Part shown: positions 8,865 to 13,237 of the stretch, in pieces
Numbering within the stretch: position 1 is the first letter of the stretch
How the letters are laid out: every line of letters starts with the position of its first letter
NCBI GenBank assembly: GCA_002352705.1
Contig: DEIW01000104.1
Location: 502-13,738 of the forward strand
Direction: 5' to 3'
DNA: 13,237 nucleotides
From: Bacteroidales bacterium UBA2764
Lineage (GTDB): Bacteria > Bacteroidota > Bacteroidia > Bacteroidales > Paludibacteraceae
The notes under the pieces: generated by a model
Databases searched by the model: none
Seen by the model: the letters and a program-made list of their open reading frames with translations, nothing else
Told to the model about the DNA's origin: nothing
Program-made: the position numbers and the translations under genes

Positions 8865-10721
8865 ATGGATAAAAACACTTGGATTGGTTTTTTACTAATC
8901 GCCGCAATTATTGTGGGATTTACGATGCTCAACCGCCCTTCAAAAGAGCAATTAGCAGAGCGTCAGCGTATACAGGATTCTATTAATGTAGCCCGCATGG
9001 CAGACGCCGAGGCTCAACGTCTGTCGGACTCCATCAGTACGCAATTAAACGATATTATTCCTTCTACACCGGAGGAAGAGAACAAACCTGAAGAACAATG
9101 GGTAACACTTCAAAATAATCATCTGCGCCTGACCCTTTCTTCTTACGGAGGTGCTATCCAACGTGCAGAATTGCTTGACTATCACGCTTCAGGAGATAGT
9201 GTAAACCCGTTGTGCCTGTTCCGCGCAGATGAATCTTCTTTCGGTTTCACACTTGTTACCATCAACAATCGTATTCTGCAAACCTCCAAGCTGATTTTCA
9301 CTCCCGTTGCTTGCGAAGAACCGAATAAAGCAATCATGCGTTTACCTAGCGCATCTGAAGATGCATGGTTAGATTTCGTATATGAGTTATCAGACAACTA
9401 CATGGTACATCTGGCTCTTGAACCGCATAATATGCAACAAGTATTAGCACAGAATACCAATTCGCTCGAACTACAATGGCGTCAACTTATTCCGCAGCAG
9501 GAACAAGGACGAAAATTCGAAGAGCGTTATGCCCGTCTCCAGTATATGTTGGTAGGCGGTGATATGGAAGAATTAAGCGAAGGGAAAGATGATAGCGAGA
9601 AAGAATCAGCACGGGTAAGATGGATTGGATATAAGGATCAGTTCTTCTCATCAGTGCTCATTGCAGACGAAGCCTTCACATCGTCACAGTTCCAATCTAC
9701 AGTGCAGGGACGTCATTCCGGTTATATTAAAGAATACAATACTCATACTTCTGTTCCTTTTGATATCACCGGGAAGACCCCTACCGGATTCCGTTTCTAC
9801 TTAGGTCCAAACCATTACCACACACTTAAAGCATATGATGAAGGAGTAGCGAAAGAGGACCGCTTGCATCTGAACAAACTGGTTCCGCTGGGATGGAAAA
9901 TAGTCAGTTGGATTAATACGGCACTTGTTATCCCTATGTTTGACCTCTTCACCGGCTGGGGACTACATATTGGTATTGTTATATTATTGATGACTATTGT
10001 AATCAAACTGATTATCCTGCCATTCGTCTTTGTCTCTTACAAATCAAGCGCAAAGATGCGTGCCCTTAAACCACAGTTGGATGCCATCAATGAGAAATAC
10101 CCGGCAGAAAAGATGCAGGAACGCCAGCAGGCTACCATGCAGTTATACCAGCAGGCAGGGGTCAGTCCGATGTCCGGTTGTCTGCCTATGCTATTCCAAT
10201 TCCCAGTACTGATGGCTATGTTCTGGTTCTTGCCTACCGCTATCGAGCTTCGTGGAAAATCACTCCTTTGGGCACCGGACCTCTCTACCTACGATGCTGT
10301 TTTCCAGTGGGGCTTCAATATCCCGTTGTTAGGCGACCATCTGTCACTTTTCTGTTTGCTGATGACCATCTGTAACTTTGGATATACCTATATCACGATG
10401 CAATCTCAAGCAACAGACCCGAATATGAAGTTTATGAAGTACATGATGTATGCTATGCCTCTCATGTTCCTCTTCATCTTCAATGACTATGCAGCCGGTC
10501 TGAGTTACTACTACCTCTTGTCGCTCTTCTTCACCATCTTCCAGACTATGATCTTCCGCTGGACGCTGAACGATGAGAAAATGTTAGCGGAGATAGAGGC
10601 TAATAAAAAGAAAAAAGCCGGAAAACCAAAGTCCGGCTTTATGGAGCGTCTTGAAAAGATGCAACGCGAGCAGCAACGTTTAGCTCGCGAGCAGGCTAAG
10701 GCGGCTAGCAAGAGAAGATAA
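8865..10721 (+). CDS. yidC: Membrane protein insertase YidC
   Basis: YidC inserts inner-membrane proteins, alone or with SecYEG. The 618-aa protein has the Gram-negative layout: an N-terminal anchor helix (TWIGFLLIAAIIVGF, residues ~5-21), a coiled/polar stretch, a large periplasmic beta domain to about 340, then the conserved 60KD_IMP membrane domain. Helices are visible near 364-388, 440-458 (CLPMLFQFPVLMAMFWF), ~490-510 and 520-565. Aligned by eye on the SxAKMR landmark, Lys381 occupies the position of the E. coli groove residue Arg366, so the positive charge is kept. The C-terminal ~50 residues form a long Lys/Arg-rich tail (EANKKKKAGKPKSGF..., ending ASKRR), suited to ribosome contact. 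The last 42 nt overlap the opposite-strand gene, and an antisense terminator lies in the tail coding region. The ATG follows the barrel gene by 12 AT-rich bases. Confidence 0.97.
   Translation: MDKNTWIGFLLIAAIIVGFTMLNRPSKEQLAERQRIQDSINVARMADAEAQRLSDSISTQLNDIIPSTPEEENKPEEQWVTLQNNHLRLTLSSYGGAIQRAELLDYHASGDSVNPLCLFRADESSFGFTLVTINNRILQTSKLIFTPVACEEPNKAIMRLPSASEDAWLDFVYELSDNYMVHLALEPHNMQQVLAQNTNSLELQWRQLIPQQEQGRKFEERYARLQYMLVGGDMEELSEGKDDSEKESARVRWIGYKDQFFSSVLIADEAFTSSQFQSTVQGRHSGYIKEYNTHTSVPFDITGKTPTGFRFYLGPNHYHTLKAYDEGVAKEDRLHLNKLVPLGWKIVSWINTALVIPMFDLFTGWGLHIGIVILLMTIVIKLIILPFVFVSYKSSAKMRALKPQLDAINEKYPAEKMQERQQATMQLYQQAGVSPMSGCLPMLFQFPVLMAMFWFLPTAIELRGKSLLWAPDLSTYDAVFQWGFNIPLLGDHLSLFCLLMTICNFGYTYITMQSQATDPNMKFMKYMMYAMPLMFLFIFNDYAAGLSYYYLLSLFFTIFQTMIFRWTLNDEKMLAEIEANKKKKAGKPKSGFMERLEKMQREQQRLAREQAKAASKRR
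10614..10640 (-). terminator. Rho-independent terminator for the SGNH-like gene, embedded in yidC
   Basis: A perfect 9-bp inverted repeat, AAAGCCGGA (10614-10622) and TCCGGCTTT (10632-10640), encloses a 9-nt loop. Read on the minus strand, the stem is followed at once by TTTTTTCTTTTT, including the stem's last T residues: a classic hairpin plus U-tract. It lies 39 nt downstream of the minus-strand stop at 10680. On the plus strand the hairpin is followed by ATGGAGCG, with no U-run, so it should not stop yidC transcription. It encodes part of the basic YidC tail (KKAGKPKSGF). Confidence 0.82.
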
Positions 10722-11177
10722 CTCTCTGTTGACCAGTTTCTGACCTGCATCCGACAGCGTTACACCGTCCTGTTCGAGGAGCTGCTCATAATGAGCGCAC
10801 TCGAGCATAGGACTGGTAATATCAACAATATGAATACATTGCACAGCCGCCAAGCGGAACAGAGCCAGATTATATAAAGCATGGATATTACGCAACCGCT
10901 CTATATTTCCTCCTAACCAGTAAAGCAAGTTTTTACGTTCCTGCGTACTCATGCCACGGGTGATATACGCGAAATAACGGTTCTCATCCATAATAGGAAG
11001 GCTAACCAATACCGGTTCCAGGCCTTGAGCACGAACTTGCGCGATTTTGTTAGTATATAATGCTTTATAAGCAACTAAATCATATTTAGGCTCATGGTGA
11101 CCACTCGGATTTGATGCAATAGCATTCCAGTCAAACTGTAAACCACTCTCGGGTTGGATAACAAATGTCTTGTCCAT
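10680..11177 (-). CDS. Small SGNH/GDSL-hydrolase-like protein, apparently lacking catalytic residues
   Basis: The 165-aa product starts at the ATG at 11177 (MDKTFVIQPESGLQF), supported by a well-placed Bacteroides-type promoter. An in-frame upstream ATG at 11252 would add 25 residues that look non-coding and would place the start upstream of that promoter. The segment VLVSLPIMDENRYFAYI (56-72), the NLLYWLGGNIERLRNIHALYN helix region (83-103), the IHIVDITSPML stretch and DGVTLSDAGQKLV (137-149) resemble the C-terminal half of SGNH hydrolases, where the last block normally reads DGxHLxxxGxxL with catalytic Asp and His. Here Thr140 replaces the His, and no N-terminal GDS serine block is present either in this frame or just upstream. 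A non-catalytic or binding role is therefore inferred. No signal peptide is seen. Its 3' end overlaps yidC by 42 nt in convergent orientation. Family assignment is moderate. Confidence 0.6.
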   Translation of the reverse strand: MDKTFVIQPESGLQFDWNAIASNPSGHHEPKYDLVAYKALYTNKIAQVRAQGLEPVLVSLPIMDENRYFAYITRGMSTQERKNLLYWLGGNIERLRNIHALYNLALFRLAAVQCIHIVDITSPMLECAHYEQLLEQDGVTLSDAGQKLVNRELSSLASRLSLLAS

Positions 11178-11201
11178 AACTATGAGTTTTAAAATTCGAT
11201 G

Positions 11202-11232
11202 CAAAATTACAGCTTTTAAAGCAGGTCTGCAA
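11202..11232 (-). promoter_or_regulatory. Bacteroides-type promoter of the SGNH-like gene
   Basis: On the minus strand a TTG (11232-11230) is separated by 20 nt from TAATTTTG (11209-11202), an exact match to the -7 box TAnnTTTG. The spacing fits the known Bacteroides primary-sigma consensus (-33 TTTG/TTG, -7 TAnnTTTG). Transcription would start near 11195, leaving a leader of under 20 nt before the ATG at 11177. An 11-bp palindrome, GCTTTTAAAGC (11213-11223), occupies the spacer and could be an operator, but that is only a possibility. Confidence 0.65.
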
Positions 11233-11258
11233 GAAAATGTGATTAGGGACAAAAAAAA

Positions 11259-11310
11259 GTGACGAAAACAATAAAATATTGACTAAAACAGCTATATTGT
11301 GACGAAAAAA
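11259..11310. promoter_or_regulatory. Candidate LytTR operator: three direct boxes at exact 20-bp spacing
   Basis: Boxes begin at 11260, 11280 and 11300: TGACGAAAACA, TGACTAAAACA and TGACGAAAAAA. The period is exactly 20 bp, about two helical turns, so all face the same side of the DNA. LytTR-domain regulators are known to bind pairs of short direct repeats about 21 bp apart, and a LytTR gene starts 43 bp downstream. A related copy in inverted orientation, TTTTGTCAC, lies at 11323-11331. Autoregulation or activation of the divergent gene (promoter 11202-11232) is inferred. A weaker GTGA at 11239-11242 falls on the same period. Confidence 0.5.
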
Positions 11311-11339
11311 GTACATTTTGGATTTTGTCACACTAACAT

Positions 11340-11352
11340 AGGAGATTAAATT
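11340..11352 (+). promoter_or_regulatory. Shine-Dalgarno AGGAG before the LytTR gene
   Basis: AGGAG at 11340-11344 lies 8 nt upstream of the ATG at 11353, an ideal spacing, and fixes this start. The other starts in the window have AT-rich leaders without an evident Shine-Dalgarno, as is usual in Bacteroidota, so this one stands out. Confidence 0.6.
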
Positions 11353-12144
11353 ATGCCTAAAATTCCAGCTTTTCTACAATCAGTAACCGCCACACTGGCA
11401 CATATATTGGCGTTACCTATATTCTTTTTAGGTTTTATTTTGATATACGACAGCCTTTGGATTGACAAGTTTCTGGAAGCCGGACTTGGTATAATATTCA
11501 ATACCTTAATGCTGGCCAGTATTCTTATTGCCATTTTGATTCCTTCACGGGTCAGCATAATGGTAATAGGAAGACAATGGCGTCTAAATTGGTGGCAGTA
11601 TATCATATGGTCATTCGGAGAATTCTTTGTTTTCGCCTGTTTCGCAGCATTGTATATGGCACTTATATATGGTACTTACGGCTATTTTCCTGCATTAGGA
11701 GAATGCCTAAGACTAACCTTTGCCGTTCTCTCCTATCCATATATCATTCTGGATCTTCTAATGGCACTTATCCGCCCTGATGAGAAACAGGTTGCGGAAG
11801 AAGACCTGGTACGATTTACAGATACTACGGGTCGGTTGAAACTAGTGATAGCGCACGATGTGATTCTGTTCATTGAGGCGCAGGAGAACTATATCTCCAT
11901 TCATTATATGGAGGGTCAGAAACTCAAAGAATACTCGCTACGCCAGTCTATGCGGGGTATAGAAGAATTGATGGAGAAACATGGTATTATCCGTTGCCAA
12001 CGCTCATATTTCGTTAATCCGCGCCATGTGACGGTATTGAGACGAGATAAAGAAGGATTCATCCAGGCGGAACTGGATGTAGCGAACAGCAAACCGGTTC
12101 CTGTATCGCCTAAATACTACGAACAACTAAGCAACCTATTGTAG
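11353..12144 (+). CDS. Membrane-anchored LytTR-family transcriptional regulator
   Basis: The 263-aa protein has four predicted transmembrane helices in its N-terminal half, at about residues 14-35 (ILALPIFFLGFILIY), 44-66 (LGIIFNTLMLASILIAILI), 78-102 (IIWSFGEFFVFACFAALYMAL) and 114-138 (LRLTFAVLSYPYIILDLLMAL). A LytTR DNA-binding domain covers about 150-263, with LVIAHDVILFIEAQENYISIHY, SLRQSMRGIEELM and the signature IIRCQRSYFVNPRHVTVLRR. No receiver or kinase domain is present, so it probably senses a membrane or envelope signal directly, or is controlled by a partner encoded elsewhere. LytTR proteins of this type bind direct repeats; three 20-bp-spaced boxes lie just upstream, suggesting autoregulation. 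The divergent neighbour is the SGNH-like gene and the convergent one is rlmN, which it overlaps by 9 nt. The ligand and regulon cannot be read from the sequence. Confidence 0.9.
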   Translation: MPKIPAFLQSVTATLAHILALPIFFLGFILIYDSLWIDKFLEAGLGIIFNTLMLASILIAILIPSRVSIMVIGRQWRLNWWQYIIWSFGEFFVFACFAALYMALIYGTYGYFPALGECLRLTFAVLSYPYIILDLLMALIRPDEKQVAEEDLVRFTDTTGRLKLVIAHDVILFIEAQENYISIHYMEGQKLKEYSLRQSMRGIEELMEKHGIIRCQRSYFVNPRHVTVLRRDKEGFIQAELDVANSKPVPVSPKYYEQLSNLL

Positions 12145-13215
12145 TGCATTGACGAGCATGCCGCATGCCGCCAGGATATCTTCACCACGTGAACGCCGGA
12201 TCGTGGTGGTGATACCATTCTCTGTCAAATAGTCGCGTAACCATTCCATCTGTTTTTCATTGGAAGCGGGGAAATGGCGTTCCTCAATATTGGTTTGCGC
12301 TACACGCTCAACTCCTTCATGAAAACGGATAAGATTGATTCGGCAGTTTAATCCGCGCAAGAGACGTAATATCTCCTTGGCATGACGGGGAGAATCGTTC
12401 TTTCCGCCCCAACAGATATATTCAAAACTGACCCGGCGCTGGTGTGCCCAATCATATTGTTTCAAAAGTGAAATAACTTCTGTGATAGACATTAACTTCT
12501 CAGCCGGCATGATCTGCGCACGCTCGTTTACAAAGGGGTTGTGCATAGATACCGCCAGATGGCATTCACTCTCATCCAAGAAGCGTTTCATTGCCGGAAT
12601 GCCCACTGTAGACACCGTAATACGTTTAGGAGACCATGCACACCCGTAGGAAGCTGTCATAATTGCCAGAGATTGCAATACTTCATCCAAATTATCCATC
12701 GGTTCCCCTTCACCCATATAAACGATATTTGTGAGTGCAGGCTGCTGCTGAGAGACAGCCAAAGCATCTACTTCAAATATCTGGTTGAGAATCTCTCCCG
12801 CAGGCAAATGACCTTGAAAGCCTAATATCCCGGTCATACAGAAACGGCAGCCCATCTTACAACCGGCCTGGGTCGATACACAGAGCGTTGCTCTTTCCTC
12901 CTCCGGAATATAGACCGTTTCTATGAAACAGGATTTGGAAGCAGAGGTTGGAGAGTGGAGTATAGAGATTTCAAAGAGATATTTGCGGGTACCATCAATG
13001 CTGACGGCCTCACGGACAGGAGCATGGCGACCGATGGTATAGCGCTCTTTGAGAGCTTTGCGTCCCTTGAGGGAAATATTAGTCATCTCATCAATCGTCT
13101 TCACCCTGCGCACATAGAGCCACTCTGCCAACTGCTTGCCGGCAAATTTCTGTAAACCAACACTTTGGGCGATAGTTTGCAGTTCCTCCAATGTCTTGCC
13201 TAAGAGAGCCTCCAT
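12136..13215 (-). CDS. rlmN: Dual-specificity 23S rRNA/tRNA adenine-C2 methyltransferase RlmN
   Basis: RlmN is a radical-SAM enzyme that methylates C2 of A2503 in 23S rRNA and A37 in some tRNAs, via a methyl-cysteine intermediate. The 359-aa protein has the radical-SAM 4Fe-4S motif CxxxCxxC at Cys119, Cys123 and Cys126 (AGCKMGCRFCMTG). Glu99 in FIETVYIP is at the position expected for the catalytic Glu. The glycine-rich SAM motif reads MGEGEPMDN, WSPKRITVSTVGI follows, and the methyl-accepting Cys is Cys351 in DILAACGML near the C-terminus. All key residues appear intact. The ATG at 13215 gives the expected N-terminus (MEALLGKTLEELQ) and directly follows a heptamer tandem repeat on the minus strand. 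The promoter is outside the window or within the repeat. The 3' end overlaps the convergent LytTR gene by 9 nt. Confidence 0.96.
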   Translation of the reverse strand: MEALLGKTLEELQTIAQSVGLQKFAGKQLAEWLYVRRVKTIDEMTNISLKGRKALKERYTIGRHAPVREAVSIDGTRKYLFEISILHSPTSASKSCFIETVYIPEEERATLCVSTQAGCKMGCRFCMTGILGFQGHLPAGEILNQIFEVDALAVSQQQPALTNIVYMGEGEPMDNLDEVLQSLAIMTASYGCAWSPKRITVSTVGIPAMKRFLDESECHLAVSMHNPFVNERAQIMPAEKLMSITEVISLLKQYDWAHQRRVSFEYICWGGKNDSPRHAKEILRLLRGLNCRINLIRFHEGVERVAQTNIEERHFPASNEKQMEWLRDYLTENGITTTIRRSRGEDILAACGMLVNALQ

Positions 13216-13237
13216 TTATGATTTATGATTTATGATT
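13216..13237. repeat. Heptamer tandem repeat (TTATGAT) upstream of rlmN
   Basis: Three direct copies of the 7-bp unit TTATGAT (on the minus strand ATCATAA) plus one extra base run to the window edge, so more copies may follow. The array abuts the rlmN ATG. It is AT-only apart from one G:C pair per unit and could hold promoter or leader sequence of rlmN. The copy number beyond the window is unknown. Confidence 0.8.

Noticed and set aside
11178..11252. Upstream ATG at 11252 as the start of the SGNH-like gene
   Set aside because: The 25 extra residues resemble no known domain, cross the promoter boxes at 11202-11232 and include no GDS motif; the ATG at 11177 fits the promoter better.
12156..12168. 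GCATGC-C-GCATGC double palindrome near the rlmN 3' end
   Set aside because: It lies within the conserved AACGMLV coding region, and short GC palindromes of this size are common; no functional context.
12183..12208. Inverted repeat after the LytTR gene as a terminator
   Set aside because: It is followed by GTGATACC on the plus strand and has no U-run on either strand, so it does not qualify as an intrinsic terminator.
1..13237. CRISPR array, insertion sequence, tRNA or toxin-antitoxin pair
   Set aside because: I scanned for spaced palindromic repeats, terminal inverted repeats with transposase motifs, and cloverleaf or GTTCRA-type T-loop sequences and found none; all coding space is taken by the genes listed.

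Overview
This window reads as a chromosomal segment of a Bacteroidota organism, most likely of the order Bacteroidales. Three things point there: a large secreted protein ending in a type IX secretion (T9SS) C-terminal sorting domain, a YidC of the Bacteroidetes kind (618 aa, large periplasmic domain, Lys in place of the groove Arg, basic C-terminal tail), and a promoter matching the Bacteroides -33 TTG / -7 TAnnTTTG consensus. kdsB, an outer-membrane beta-barrel protein and the T9SS signal all indicate a Gram-negative envelope with Kdo-containing lipopolysaccharide. No mobile element, rRNA, tRNA or CRISPR array is visible, and coding density is very high. No stretch over 300 bases lacks a gene; the largest gap is 175 bases (11178-11352).

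Layout: (1) 1-3225 (+), the 3' part of a multidomain secreted protein: three Big_2 Ig-like repeats, a beta-sandwich region, two further Ig-like segments, an extracellular Rossmann-like module and a T9SS tail. (2) 3247-10721 (+), a tight run mfd - kdsB - deoD - outer-membrane barrel protein - yidC. Two junctions are 1-nt TAATG overlaps and the other two gaps are 34 and 12 nt, so this is probably one transcription unit. It mixes repair (Mfd), LPS precursor activation (KdsB), nucleoside salvage (DeoD) and envelope or membrane biogenesis (barrel protein, YidC). (3) 10680-11177 (-), a small SGNH-hydrolase-like protein that seems to lack catalytic residues. It converges on yidC with a 42-nt coding overlap, and its intrinsic terminator lies inside yidC. 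(4) 11353-12144 (+), a four-helix membrane protein fused to a LytTR DNA-binding domain, divergent from gene 3. (5) 12136-13215 (-), rlmN, overlapping the LytTR gene by 9 nt, with a heptamer tandem repeat just upstream of its start.

The most interesting places are the divergent intergenic region, where three near-identical boxes spaced exactly 20 bp apart (plus one inverted copy) form a candidate LytTR operator; the 5' end of mfd, where the conserved-looking protein sequence runs upstream of the only canonical start codon and begins at an ACG; and the yidC 3' end, which carries both overlapping antisense coding sequence and a terminator for the opposite strand. I do not see a clear new defence or biosynthetic system. 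The best candidate for something undescribed is the membrane-LytTR regulator with its iteron array and the divergent pseudo-SGNH gene.
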